Shown here piece after piece: positions 7,970 through 15,962 of a DNA stretch of 38,420 nucleotides. Source of the stretch: Clostridia bacterium (GTDB lineage: Bacteria > Bacillota > Clostridia > RUG12999); NCBI GenBank assembly GCA_022801925.1, contig JAAWTG010000025.1, forward strand, positions 1 through 38,420. Reading direction: 5' to 3'. The translations under genes were made by a program, and so were the position numbers. The first letter of the stretch is position 1, and each line of letters opens with the position of its first letter. The notes beneath the pieces are model-generated. The model ran no database searches and was not told where the DNA came from. It saw nothing but the letters and a program-made list of their open reading frames with translations.

Positions 7970-8812
7970 TTACAACTCACAATGCCGGTGCCGCGTGACA
8001 TGACAGCTTATCGTGACCGCCACCGGCAGACCCGCAATGTGGGTTGAAAATGTTTCAATGTTCACGCCGAGCGACGTCGTATCACCGCCAAGTCCTGCCG
8101 CGCCAACGCCCAGCCCATTGATTTTCTCCAGCAACTCCCGCTCCAAATCTGCATAATAGGGGTCGGAATTGCTGCTGTCAATACTGCGCGCCAAGGCTTT
8201 TTTGGATAAAATAGCGGCTTTCTCCATGCTTCCGCCGATACCAATACCAACCACTGTCGGCGGACAAGGATTGGGTCCTGCTGTTTTTACCGTGTCCAGC
8301 ACAAACTGTATCACGCCTTCCACACCTTGGGAGGGTTTGAGCATTTTCACGCCGCCCATATTTTCACTGCCAAACCCCTTCGGCATAGCCGTAATGCGGA
8401 GTTTGTCGCCCGGTACGATTTCATAATGAATCACCGCCGGCGTATTGTCGCCCGTGTTGCCGCGGCGAATGGGGTCTTGCACCACAGATTTACGCAAATA
8501 TCCGTCCTTGTAGCCACGTCGTACGCCTTCGTTGAGTGCTTCCGTCAAATCACCGCCTGTGATGTGCAGTTCCTGTCCCACTTCCACAAACAAAATCATC
8601 ATGCCCGTATCCTGACAAATGGGCATTTCTTTCGTTTTGGCAATATTCGCATTCACCAACAGCGATTCCAGCACATTTTTTCCTATCGGCGATTGCTCGG
8701 TTTTTGCCGCGTCCGCAATCGCCCCGCGTATATCGTCATTCAGCACACAGTTGCTGTCAATACACATCTGCCGCACTGCGCTGATAATGGTTTCCACATC
8801 TAATTCCCGCAT
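7970..8812 (-). CDS. class I (Fe-S) fumarate hydratase, alpha subunit
   Basis: This 280-residue protein matches the N-terminal (alpha) half of two-subunit class I fumarases and L(+)-tartrate dehydratases. The three cysteines expected to bind the [4Fe-4S] cluster are Cys66 (PICQDTG), Cys183 (NPCPPTVVGIGIGG) and Cys270 (ISCHVTRH). The enzyme would interconvert fumarate and malate, or dehydrate a related hydroxy-acid. The beta subunit, which normally follows directly, is absent: the next 220 bp hold only palindromes, then hpf. The beta subunit may be elsewhere in the genome or the gene may be an orphan. Translation is preceded by a triple repeated ribosome site (8816-8848). It is co-directional with the HAD gene, 25 bp away. 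Confidence 0.88.
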   Translation of the reverse strand: MRELDVETIISAVRQMCIDSNCVLNDDIRGAIADAAKTEQSPIGKNVLESLLVNANIAKTKEMPICQDTGMMILFVEVGQELHITGGDLTEALNEGVRRGYKDGYLRKSVVQDPIRRGNTGDNTPAVIHYEIVPGDKLRITAMPKGFGSENMGGVKMLKPSQGVEGVIQFVLDTVKTAGPNPCPPTVVGIGIGGSMEKAAILSKKALARSIDSSNSDPYYADLERELLEKINGLGVGAAGLGGDTTSLGVNIETFSTHIAGLPVAVTISCHVTRHRHCEL

Positions 8813-8815
8813 CTG

Positions 8816-8857
8816 TTATTCCTCCGTTATTCCTCCGTTATTCCTCCGTTATTCCGC
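8816..8857 (-). repeat. three to four tandem copies of an 11-bp unit carrying a Shine-Dalgarno site
   Basis: The unit TTATTCCTCCG is present three times exactly (8816-8826, 8827-8837, 8838-8848) and once with a mismatch (8849-8857). On the minus strand each copy reads CGGAGGAATAA, holding both a GGAGG site and a TAA. The outermost exact copy supplies the HAD stop codon; the others form the leader of the fumarase gene. Confidence 0.9.
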
Positions 8858-9497
8858 CAATTCTCAAAATATCCAGCGGCGACTGCGCCAATGCGTCTGC
8901 GCCCGTTTCCCGTAGTTCTTGCGCCGAGCCGAAGCCGAACAGCGCGCCGATTGCCGCTGTTCCCACGCTCTTTGCCGCTTCCATATCATAGCTTCTATCG
9001 CCAATCATTGCGCAGACGCTCAACTCTTTGATACCATATTGGTCAATCACCGATTGCAGCAAATCCTGTTTTTTCTCTTGGTCATGCTTGAAATCCACGC
9101 CGCAAATGGTCTTAAAATAGGGCGCTAACCCATAGTGCTGCAAGATTTTTTCAGCATAGACCGTCGGTTTGCTGGTCACAACATACAGTCCCGCGCCCGC
9201 TTTTTGCAGCGTTTTCAGCGTTTGCTCCATGCCGTCATAGACACGTACCTCGCGCCAGCCTTTTTCGCTGTAGTATTCACGGTAGCGCCGCACTGCTTCA
9301 TTACCGCCCGCTTCGTCCAAGTCCCAATATTTCGTGAACGACACCACCAGCGGCGGACCGATATATTTCTTGATATCTCCCAATTTATCTCTGCTGATAC
9401 CCAACGCGTCCATTGCATAGCAAATGGCGTTTTGAATGCCTTCCTGCGAATCCACCAAGGTTCCGTCTAAATCAAAAAACAAATGTTGATAGTTCAT
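8838..9497 (-). CDS. HAD-superfamily hydrolase (phosphoglycolate-phosphatase-like)
   Basis: This 219-residue protein is a HAD phosphatase with a C1-type cap. Motif I is DLDGT (Asp9 nucleophile and Asp11), motif II is in VVTSKPT, and motif IV is IGDRSYDMEAA. This layout is typical of Gph/PgmB/pyrophosphatase-like enzymes; the substrate cannot be read from sequence. Its start overlaps the end of the GtrA gene by 4 bp, which suggests translational coupling, and its last codons lie inside the 11-bp tandem repeat. Confidence 0.88.
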   Translation of the reverse strand: MNYQHLFFDLDGTLVDSQEGIQNAICYAMDALGISRDKLGDIKKYIGPPLVVSFTKYWDLDEAGGNEAVRRYREYYSEKGWREVRVYDGMEQTLKTLQKAGAGLYVVTSKPTVYAEKILQHYGLAPYFKTICGVDFKHDQEKKQDLLQSVIDQYGIKELSVCAMIGDRSYDMEAAKSVGTAAIGALFGFGSAQELRETGADALAQSPLDILRIGGITEE

Positions 9498-9979
9498 GCG
9501 TTTTCGTTTCCTTTCTCGTTCTTAGGCTCTTTCTCCCGAAATACCCACAACCGATTTCCCAGGAAATTCACCAAAATGGAGACCGGTCCTGCAATGAACA
9601 GATTTGCTAAAATTTCGCTGGTTTTCATCAAATCAAGCTCCAAGTGCAAATGTCCCAGCAGCGACACCAACAACTGGTTTCCAAAATGTGAAAAAATGTT
9701 CAATGCTAACAGGGACGCGCCGAGAGAAATGAGATTCACCACAACAAATTTGCTAAACAACTGTCCATGTGATTTTTCCTTATTCTGAAATGTCCAGCGT
9801 TTATTCCAGATATAACTGTGCAGCGTTGCCGCCGAGTAGGAAATGATTTTCGAGATATTACGGTTCAGTCCCAAAAACAACAGTCCTGCAAAAATCAGGT
9901 TGTCCACCAGCGTATTGAGCACGCCGACCAGACTGAACTTCATCAATTTTAAAAGTTCTTTTTTTGTCTTTTCTTTCAT
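9494..9979 (-). CDS. GtrA-family membrane protein (polyprenyl-phosphate sugar flippase)
   Basis: This 161-residue protein has four hydrophobic segments in the GtrA pattern: FSLVGVLNTLVDNLIFAGLL at about residues 14-33, then about 41-56, 78-100 and 125-147. The basic aromatic stretch NKRWTFQN between helices 2 and 3 is a family hallmark. GtrA proteins are thought to flip undecaprenyl-phosphate-linked sugars across the membrane. The neighbouring PMT and GT-C genes, which use such lipid-linked sugars, support this role here. The start overlaps nothing upstream; an R1 repeat separates it from the PMT gene. Confidence 0.85.
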   Translation of the reverse strand: MKEKTKKELLKLMKFSLVGVLNTLVDNLIFAGLLFLGLNRNISKIISYSAATLHSYIWNKRWTFQNKEKSHGQLFSKFVVVNLISLGASLLALNIFSHFGNQLLVSLLGHLHLELDLMKTSEILANLFIAGPVSILVNFLGNRLWVFREKEPKNEKGNENA

Positions 9980-10010
9980 GTGCTTTTATCCCCACTTTTC
10001 TTCTGTAGAT

Positions 10011-10040
10011 TAGGCAAACAAAAGTCGAATCTCATGCCTA
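10011..10040. repeat. R1 short palindromic repeat, copy between gtrA and PMT genes
   Basis: A 30-bp copy: TAGGCAAACAAAAGTCGAAT followed by CTCATGCCTA, with 6-bp inverted ends TAGGCA/TGCCTA. On the minus strand its first three bases form the TAG stop of the PMT gene. Related copies are at 14582, 22530-22703, 23230, 23997 and 36851. Confidence 0.8.
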
Positions 10041-11828
10041 CAGATAAAATACCCAGCTTTCAAACCAGCGCAGTACATGTGCCACATACTCTTTTGCCAC
10101 CGGCATACCGGAAATGACAGGGTAGAACAAAACAAACAGCAGCGCCACCACGCCCAGATACACGCCTGCGCCCGCATAAAACCGCCGTTTGCCCTTGTCT
10201 GTTTTGATATCCGCATAGACGTTTTGCAGCGCATATGCCGTCATTATCATCAAAAACGGCGTGCTGGCAAAATAGTGGTAGATAAACAACACGCGCGGAA
10301 TTGGCATCCACGGTACGATTTGCGACAGCAGCGCCAATACCAAAAACCACGCTTTGCTATCCTGCTTTTTCAGGGCGGTGAACAGCGTCGCAAAAAACGC
10401 AATCAAACCGACCCACCAAACCGCCGGATTGCCGAAACAGGAAATGGTGGAAATCTGTCCCGCGCCCAAATCCTGATAGTAGTACCACATGGGTTTATAC
10501 ATGATTGGCCATGTATACCACATGGATGCATAGGGGTGAGACTGCTGCAATTTATTATGGTAGGAAAACATACTTTTCTGGTAATCCAACAGTTCGCGGA
10601 AGGTATAGGGGTGTCCCTCAATAAAGCGGAACGGGATATAGGACGCGAAGTAAATCGCACAGGGAATCACGATGAAAAATCCCACACAGCACAACAGAAT
10701 TACTGCTGTCTGTTTGCCATATGCCGCCACGGTCTTTCCCGCCGCACCGCCCTGTTTTTTTGCCTGCAAATAGTCCCGCAGCCGTCCTGCCATGTGCAAG
10801 AAAAAGATTGCCGCCAGCCCAAAGCCGCTGTAGATTCCTGTCCATTTGGACGCGCACGCCAAGCCGAAGAAAATACCGCTGCCCAGCAATGATAGCAAAG
10901 GCTGTTTGAGTCCCGTTTTTTGGTAGTTCCCTGCATAGAAACAATACATAAAGTAGTAACTCAGCAGAATGAACACCACAGGATAGGAGTCTATCGTCGC
11001 AATGCGCGTCTGCGTAAAATGCATGAAATCAAAGGTCAACAAAAAGGCTGCGATAAACGCAAACCACGGTTTTTTCGTGATACGCCGCGCCAGCAGGTAA
11101 ATGGCGAAAATCATGAAAATACCGAACAGGTTGCCCATGAACCGCCAGCCGAACGGCGTCATGCCAAACATCTGTGTCCCCAGCGCGATGAATAACTTCC
11201 CTAGGGGGGGGTGGGAGGTTTCTGTCGGTTCAATGCGGTGCACATTTTCATATGCTGTGCGCGCATGATAAATCTCGTCAAAATAGGAACCGTTCAAATA
11301 GGACGGCATGGACGGCACCAGATTTTGTTCGTCCGCCAGCCGCTCCGGCGTTTCGCAGCCGGTGACAGATGCAATCTTGATAGGTTTATCATTTTCGTCA
11401 AACAATCCCACTTCATATAAATAGGCTTTGTTGTTTTCCAGCGGTATCATTTTGATATATTGTGCGCGGGCGTTCACCGCCACGGAAACCCACTGAAACA
11501 CATTGGTGTTTTTTTGCACGCTGACATTCTGCCACGCTTGCCCGTCGTCGGAATAAGATATATTATAGTCCGTGATGGTCTGTCCGCGGAAAAAATTCAA
11601 TTTCGCCACGTCCTCCGGCTGCGCCAAAGTAACGATAATCTGGTCATTTTTTCCGTGGCGGATATACGTCTGCGGCGCAGTGCGGTCACCCAAATTCACA
11701 AAGGACAAAATACCGTATACCAGCAGCAGGATTCCCAGCAGCAGCGCGTCCAGTCTGCCCCAGCGCACCGGCATATCCGGTTCTTTTATCTGAAAGGTAG
11801 CATTTCTATTTTTTGATGGCTGTTTCAA
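10038..11828 (-). CDS. PMT-family (GT39) dolichyl/polyprenyl-phosphate mannosyltransferase
   Basis: A multi-pass membrane glycosyltransferase of about 596 residues. The hallmark acidic pair after the first helix is seen in YFDEIYHARTAYE, followed by ETSHPPLGKLFIALG, FGWRFMGNLFG and FDFMHFTQTRIATIDSYPV, all PMT signatures. The enzyme would move a sugar from a polyprenyl phosphate to an extracytoplasmic protein or glycan. Between helix 1 and the DE motif sits an extra segment of about 110 residues with the look of a discoidin/F5-8 carbohydrate-binding domain. TTG at 11828 is preferred to TTG at 11843 because GGGGGG (11836-11841) is well spaced from it. It overlaps the upstream GT gene and ends in an R1 repeat. 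Confidence 0.88.
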   Translation of the reverse strand: MKQPSKNRNATFQIKEPDMPVRWGRLDALLLGILLLVYGILSFVNLGDRTAPQTYIRHGKNDQIIVTLAQPEDVAKLNFFRGQTITDYNISYSDDGQAWQNVSVQKNTNVFQWVSVAVNARAQYIKMIPLENNKAYLYEVGLFDENDKPIKIASVTGCETPERLADEQNLVPSMPSYLNGSYFDEIYHARTAYENVHRIEPTETSHPPLGKLFIALGTQMFGMTPFGWRFMGNLFGIFMIFAIYLLARRITKKPWFAFIAAFLLTFDFMHFTQTRIATIDSYPVVFILLSYYFMYCFYAGNYQKTGLKQPLLSLLGSGIFFGLACASKWTGIYSGFGLAAIFFLHMAGRLRDYLQAKKQGGAAGKTVAAYGKQTAVILLCCVGFFIVIPCAIYFASYIPFRFIEGHPYTFRELLDYQKSMFSYHNKLQQSHPYASMWYTWPIMYKPMWYYYQDLGAGQISTISCFGNPAVWWVGLIAFFATLFTALKKQDSKAWFLVLALLSQIVPWMPIPRVLFIYHYFASTPFLMIMTAYALQNVYADIKTDKGKRRFYAGAGVYLGVVALLFVLFYPVISGMPVAKEYVAHVLRWFESWVFYL

Positions 11829-13119
11829 ATTTTTTCCCCCCAAAACAGTAGTATGTCAGCAGCGCAAATGCCGCCAGATTCAGCACGGAAACCGTAATCA
11901 TAAACACATCATCCTGCGGCACGTGATACACCGGCTGCGGCTGCAGCGCCAAAAACAATACATAGCCGATATTTAAAAACGCCGTAAAGCTGAATATGCC
12001 AAAACAGTGCCGAATCCCTGCTTGATTCTCCAGCAAATACGCCACAAGCAACAGCGCAAGGCTGGGTAATATATAACGTTCATGCATTTTGGTACCCAAC
12101 AGGCACAGTCCGATGTTCAAAAATGCCGCCGCGGTCAAAATGCCCCGTTTGCGGTAGGCATAGGCGCTGGCAAGCACCACTGCCGCCATCAGCACCGCGC
12201 CCCACACCTGATAGGGAATGCCCAGCAAATGTTCCTCTAAAGCAGCGAAGTTACCGCCGAACATGGCATACAAATTAAAGGTGTTGAGCGTTGCATAGCG
12301 ATAGGAGGACAGCGTCCCCATATAGAGGTTCCAAATCCAGTTCCATTCCTGTCCCGCCGAAAACGGCAAAATGCCCGCGACAAACACTGCCGCGCCAATT
12401 CCCACGCATTTTATCACCAGCAACCACGCGCCTTTTTCTTTCTTTACAAACAAGTCTATGATATACCACAGGTAAATCGGGAAAAAGACCAGCGCCTGCG
12501 GTTTGACCAGCAGCGCGGCTGCATAAGCGGCTGTGGAAGCCATATGGCGTTTTTCACAGAGCAGGCAGAATGCCAGCAGCAGAAAAAAGATAAATACGCC
12601 GTCCACCTGTCCCCATAAAGACGCGGTGGTGATAAACGTCGGGTGAAAGGCATATACCGCCGCAAGCGCAAGTCCGGCAGCTTGTTTGTCCTGTTTGCAG
12701 CCGATACGCCAAATCAAATATGCCGTACCCAGTTCAAACAGCGTGGCGGGCAGTTTCAACAAAACGGAAAACACACTGCTGTCCGCCGAAAGCGAAAACA
12801 CGTGCCGCAGCAGTCCGACCAGATACAAAATATACATATAGCCGGGCGGATAGTCCAGAAAGACATTGTTTTGCGCCGCATAGGCGTACATATGGGGTAT
12901 CCCCTGCGAAAACGCCATGTCACCCCATGCTGTGAAACAGCCGATATCCACGCTGTAGCCGCGCACACGCGCCGCCAACACTACGCGCAAAACAAACGCC
13001 GCCGCTAACACGAACCATATTTTTATGTTTCCCTTCTCACGAAAGAGCTTGTCCTGATAGTTCCAGCACAGCAGCAGACCGAAAAACAGCGCGCTGCCGC
13101 ATAATATTAACGTAATCAT
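11806..13119 (-). CDS. GT-C type membrane glycosyltransferase (Gpi18/DUF2029-like)
   Basis: This 437-residue protein has about ten or more hydrophobic helices and conserved outer-loop motifs, including DIGCFTAWGDMAF and LDYPPGYMYILY after helix 2, and ASLWGQVDGVFIFFLLLAF. These resemble the bacterial Gpi18-like mannosyltransferases (COG5542) that use lipid-linked sugars. It overlaps the rsuA-like gene by 4 bp and the PMT gene by about 23 bp, so the three are one transcription unit. The acceptor is unknown; with PMT and GtrA a surface-glycan or protein-glycosylation role is likely. Confidence 0.83.
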   Translation of the reverse strand: MITLILCGSALFFGLLLCWNYQDKLFREKGNIKIWFVLAAAFVLRVVLAARVRGYSVDIGCFTAWGDMAFSQGIPHMYAYAAQNNVFLDYPPGYMYILYLVGLLRHVFSLSADSSVFSVLLKLPATLFELGTAYLIWRIGCKQDKQAAGLALAAVYAFHPTFITTASLWGQVDGVFIFFLLLAFCLLCEKRHMASTAAYAAALLVKPQALVFFPIYLWYIIDLFVKKEKGAWLLVIKCVGIGAAVFVAGILPFSAGQEWNWIWNLYMGTLSSYRYATLNTFNLYAMFGGNFAALEEHLLGIPYQVWGAVLMAAVVLASAYAYRKRGILTAAAFLNIGLCLLGTKMHERYILPSLALLLVAYLLENQAGIRHCFGIFSFTAFLNIGYVLFLALQPQPVYHVPQDDVFMITVSVLNLAAFALLTYYCFGGKKFETAIKK

Positions 13120-13835
13120 ATTGTTTCCTCAATTCCCAGTTTTTCACATTCCTCCGCCGAAAGCGGCCGGTATTCTCCCGGCGCCAAAGTGTCGTCCAGC
13201 GGCACCGAACCGAACCGGATACGCTTCAAATAGCACACGCGGTTGCCCACCGCTTCAAACATGCGTTTTACCTGATGGAATTTCCCTTCATAAATGGTGA
13301 GCCGTATTTGCCGCGGATTGTTTTCGTCCAGTGCAAGCTGCGCAGGCAAAGTCCGGTATCCGTCCTCCAGCGTCACGCCTTGCTCAAACGCCGCTATGTA
13401 AGAAGACTGTGCGTCCTGTGCAAGCTGCGCCAGATAGGTCTTGGGTACATGTTTGCGCGGAGACAGCAGACGGTGCGCCGTTTGCCCGTCGTTGGTCAGC
13501 AGCAGAAATCCTTCCGTGTCGCGGTCCAGCCGTCCCACCGGAAACGGCGCAAACCGCCGCGCTTCCTCGTCCAGCAAATCCACCACCGTGGGGAAACGGT
13601 TGTCCTCCGTTGCCGACACCACGCCGTCCGGCTTATTCATCATCAGATAGATATATTTTTGATAGTGGAACGGCTTGCCAAACACTGTGATTTGCGCTGC
13701 GGCAGGGTCGATATGCAGCGACGGGTCGCGTACTTCCTGCCCGTCCACCAGCACGCCGCCGGTGCGCAAAAGCTGTTTGATTTCCTTGCGCGAGCCCAGT
13801 CCGCCGCCCGCTAAAATTTTATCCAGCCGTTCCAT
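13116..13835 (-). CDS. rsuA: RsuA/RluB-family rRNA pseudouridine synthase
   Basis: This 239-residue protein has an N-terminal S4 RNA-binding domain (about residues 1-60; MERLDKILAGGGLGSRKEIKQLL) and a catalytic pseudouridine synthase domain. The catalytic aspartate lies in GRLDRDTEGFLLLTNDG, and KTYLAQL and GKFHQVKRMFEAVG are family motifs. It matches small RsuA-type enzymes that modify 16S rRNA (U516). RluB-type 23S specificity cannot be excluded. The ATG at 13835 follows GGAGG with 6-bp spacing; an upstream extension runs through a repeat element and is not supported. It is the first gene of the operon with the two glycosyltransferases. Confidence 0.9.
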   Translation of the reverse strand: MERLDKILAGGGLGSRKEIKQLLRTGGVLVDGQEVRDPSLHIDPAAAQITVFGKPFHYQKYIYLMMNKPDGVVSATEDNRFPTVVDLLDEEARRFAPFPVGRLDRDTEGFLLLTNDGQTAHRLLSPRKHVPKTYLAQLAQDAQSSYIAAFEQGVTLEDGYRTLPAQLALDENNPRQIRLTIYEGKFHQVKRMFEAVGNRVCYLKRIRFGSVPLDDTLAPGEYRPLSAEECEKLGIEETI

Positions 13836-13876
13836 ATGTTTCCTCCGATATTGTTTTAATAATCCTATCCATCTTA

Positions 13877-14032
13877 TGACTATTATACCATAATTGCGAA
13901 GCAATTTGGTATAATTTCGTGCATCTTCGTCGGTTGCCGCGTTTTTTATGCGCGGCGAGACGAAGGCACTTTTCATTCTATAATAGTCACTTTGTGACTA
14001 TTATACCATATTGTTTTCAAAAAAACAATACT
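13877..14032. repeat. R3 composite palindromic element with direct repeats
   Basis: A 16-bp direct repeat TGACTATTATACCATA occurs at 13877-13892 and 13995-14010. Between and around them are four hairpins: about 13882-13915 (ATTATACC...GGTATAAT); a GC-rich one at about 13918-13970 built on CTTCGTC/GACGAAG and GCCGCG/CGCGGC; the palindrome TATAATAGTCAC-ttt-GTGACTATTATA at about 13979-14005; and TATTGTTTT-caaa-AAAACAATA at the right end. No coding sequence is seen in it. It looks like a small mobile palindrome or a regulatory leader. Confidence 0.6.
14000..14028 (-). promoter_or_regulatory. candidate promoter of the rsuA-GT-PMT operon, inside R3
   Basis: On the minus strand TTGTTT (14028-14023) and TATAAT (14005-14000) are separated by 17 bp, with TG before the -10 (TGGTATAAT). 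The second direct-repeat copy offers the same extended -10 at 13887-13882 but with a poor -35, only about 50 bp from the rsuA start. Confidence 0.5.
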
Positions 14033-14074
14033 AGGAAACCCAAATACGTTGTCCTTCCTTATATTATTCCCATA

Positions 14075-14542
14075 TCAATACGGATACTCCTCGCCCGCCA
14101 GCGAATGCATGAATCCGTCCAGTTTCACGCTCATAATATCGCCCGCAATGACTTTATCTTCCAGCAAAAAAATGTTGGCGCGCACGTGGTCTGTTCCCGA
14201 TTTCGCATGGTTTTTCACGGTATAGGTGCGGCGTTCCACCGTTTTTCCCATATAGGGCGTGAGATCCAGTCCAATGCTGCTCTGCATACGGTTATAGCGG
14301 TTATAGACTTTGTCAAATGTCGGCGGCAGCGTAAACGTTTCCGCTTCCACTGCCGGAATTTCCACCTCCCAGCCGAATTGCTGCAAAAACGCCGCCGCGT
14401 CCGCCTCTGTTTTCACGTTTTCAAACGTATATTTATGTGCGCAGTTCACCGCCACGCTGTATAAATTGCTGCTCCATATCACGCTGCACAGCAGACACAG
14501 CGCAAACAACGCTCCTGTGATGATTTTTTTCTTTTTGGTCAT
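14075..14542 (-). CDS. DUF4830-like membrane-anchored or secreted protein
   Basis: This 155-residue protein has a lysine-rich start and one hydrophobic segment (about residues 7-25), either an uncleaved anchor or a signal peptide. The rest resembles the DUF4830 family of Clostridia. I recognise FLQQFGWEVEIPAVE, the FDKVYNRYNRMQSSIGLDLTPY stretch, RRTYTVKNH and VIAGDIMSVKLDGFMHSL. The function of the family is unknown; the domain would face outside the membrane. AGGAGG precedes the ATG. It is divergent from the aminotransferase gene and carries an R1 repeat in its upstream region. Confidence 0.8.
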   Translation of the reverse strand: MTKKKKIITGALFALCLLCSVIWSSNLYSVAVNCAHKYTFENVKTEADAAAFLQQFGWEVEIPAVEAETFTLPPTFDKVYNRYNRMQSSIGLDLTPYMGKTVERRTYTVKNHAKSGTDHVRANIFLLEDKVIAGDIMSVKLDGFMHSLAGEEYPY

Positions 14543-14581
14543 GTTGTCCCCTCCTCTGCGGGCGGCAATGCACGCGCCCCC

Positions 14582-14608
14582 TAGGCATAAGAGAATCGAA
14601 TATGCCTA
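14582..14608. repeat. R1 short palindromic repeat
   Basis: A 27-bp copy with 8-bp inverted ends TAGGCATA and TATGCCTA around AGAGAATCGAA. It lies 40 bp upstream of the DUF4830 start. Confidence 0.75.
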
Positions 14609-14660
14609 CTGCTATCTTATGATACGGACAGGCGAAAAATTTGCATTCTGAAAAAAAACA

Positions 14661-14689
14661 TTGCTTTTTCCCGCATTTTTTGGTAAAAT
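14661..14689 (+). promoter_or_regulatory. promoter of the aminotransferase-trpS-tagO-mnaA run
   Basis: TTGCTT at 14661-14666 and TAAAAT at 14684-14689 have a 17-bp spacer and an extended -10 (TGG before TAAAAT). The start codon is about 57 bp downstream of the -10. Confidence 0.55.
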
Positions 14690-14745
14690 ATAGGGTAAAA
14701 CGAGAATGACTTGAAACGATATACGAAAAAGAGGTGTCTGGAAGA

Positions 14746-15933
14746 ATGAAAGAAACACAAAAATTTGCAGATAGAGTGGTCGACCTGAAAGCCTCTGCCA
14801 TTCGTGAAATGTTTAAATTGATGGCAAAAGGCGATGTTGTCGCTTTGTCGGGCGGCGCACCTGCGCCGGAATCTTTCCCGACAGAAGAACTGGCGGAGAT
14901 CAGCGCGAAAATCCTGCGCGAACAGGGCACGGTTGCGCTGCAATACAGCGTGACGGAAGGATATCAGCCGCTGCGGGACATGGTGGTGGAACGCACACGT
15001 GCGGCGAACAAGCTGACAGAATATGACGATACCATCATCACGACCGGCGCGCAGCAGGCGATTGACCTTGCGTTTAAAGCGCTGGTAAACGATGGAGAGG
15101 GTATTATCGTAGAGCGCCCCTCCTTTGTCGGTACGCTGAATTCCGCGCGTTCCTACCGCGCAAAACTGTATGACGTGCCGGTGCTGGACGACGGTATGGA
15201 TTTGGATAGGGTAGAGCAGTTGCTTCAGACGGAAAACATCAAGCTGATTTACACCATTCCGACCTTCCAAAACCCGACCGGTATTACCATGAGCGATGAA
15301 AAGCGGCAGCGTTTGATTGATTTGGCAGTGAAATATGACGTTTATATCGTAGAGGACAACCCCTATGGCGATTTACGTTTTGCAGGCGACCCCAAAAAGA
15401 ACATCAAATCGTTAGACCCCGACGGACGCGTGATTTACTGTGGTACGTTTTCCAAAATTCTCTCGCCCGGACTGCGTATCGGCTGGGTCAGCGCGCACCG
15501 CGATATCATTGAACGCATTGTTGTTGTCAAACAGGCAAACGACGTGCATACCCCCATTTTCAACCAAATGATGGCGGCGGAATTCATGAAACAATATGAT
15601 ATGGACGAACATATTGCGCGTCTGTGCAAACTCTACGGTCGTAAATGCGGCATTATGCTGGACGCACTGGACAACTATTTCCCCGAAGGCTGCACCTATA
15701 CGCGCCCCGAGGGCGGACTGTTCCTGTGGTGCACGCTGCCGGAAGGCACAGACACCAAAGAACTGCTGACGCGCTGCATAGAGCGCAAAGTCGCATTCGT
15801 GCCGGGCAACACCTGCATGGTGGACATTGACGCCCCGACGCGTTACATGCGCCTGAACTACTCGGCTGTGGCAGAAGATAAAATCGACTGGGCAGTGAAA
15901 ACCATGAGCGACGTAATTCGCGAATCACTATAA
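14746..15933 (+). CDS. PLP-dependent aminotransferase, class I/II (2-aminoadipate-transaminase / LysN-like)
   Basis: This 395-residue fold-type I aminotransferase resembles the catalytic half of MocR proteins and LysN/ARO8-type enzymes but has no N-terminal helix-turn-helix. Signatures are LSGGAPAPESFP near residue 36, YSVTEGYQPLRDM, TTGAQQAIDL, TIPTFQNPTGITMS, VEDNPYGDLRF and the PLP lysine in GTFSKILSPGLRIGW (Lys237). It would transfer amino groups between 2-oxoglutarate and a broad range of amino acids; the exact substrate is not readable. ATG at 14746 is chosen over GTG at 14734 because GAGG at 14731-14734 is well placed before it. trpS follows after 29 bp. Confidence 0.9.
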   Translation: MKETQKFADRVVDLKASAIREMFKLMAKGDVVALSGGAPAPESFPTEELAEISAKILREQGTVALQYSVTEGYQPLRDMVVERTRAANKLTEYDDTIITTGAQQAIDLAFKALVNDGEGIIVERPSFVGTLNSARSYRAKLYDVPVLDDGMDLDRVEQLLQTENIKLIYTIPTFQNPTGITMSDEKRQRLIDLAVKYDVYIVEDNPYGDLRFAGDPKKNIKSLDPDGRVIYCGTFSKILSPGLRIGWVSAHRDIIERIVVVKQANDVHTPIFNQMMAAEFMKQYDMDEHIARLCKLYGRKCGIMLDALDNYFPEGCTYTRPEGGLFLWCTLPEGTDTKELLTRCIERKVAFVPGNTCMVDIDAPTRYMRLNYSAVAEDKIDWAVKTMSDVIRESL

Positions 15934-15962
15934 ACAATTTCTCATAAGGAGTGGATTCCTGC

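Noticed and set aside
10077..10892. Antisense frame of 271 codons opposite the PMT gene
   Set aside because: No family features and no ribosome site; the PMT reading is certain.
13836..13976. N-terminal extension of the RsuA-like protein
   Set aside because: The extension runs through the R3 repeat; the internal ATG at 13835 has a perfect ribosome site and starts the S4 domain.
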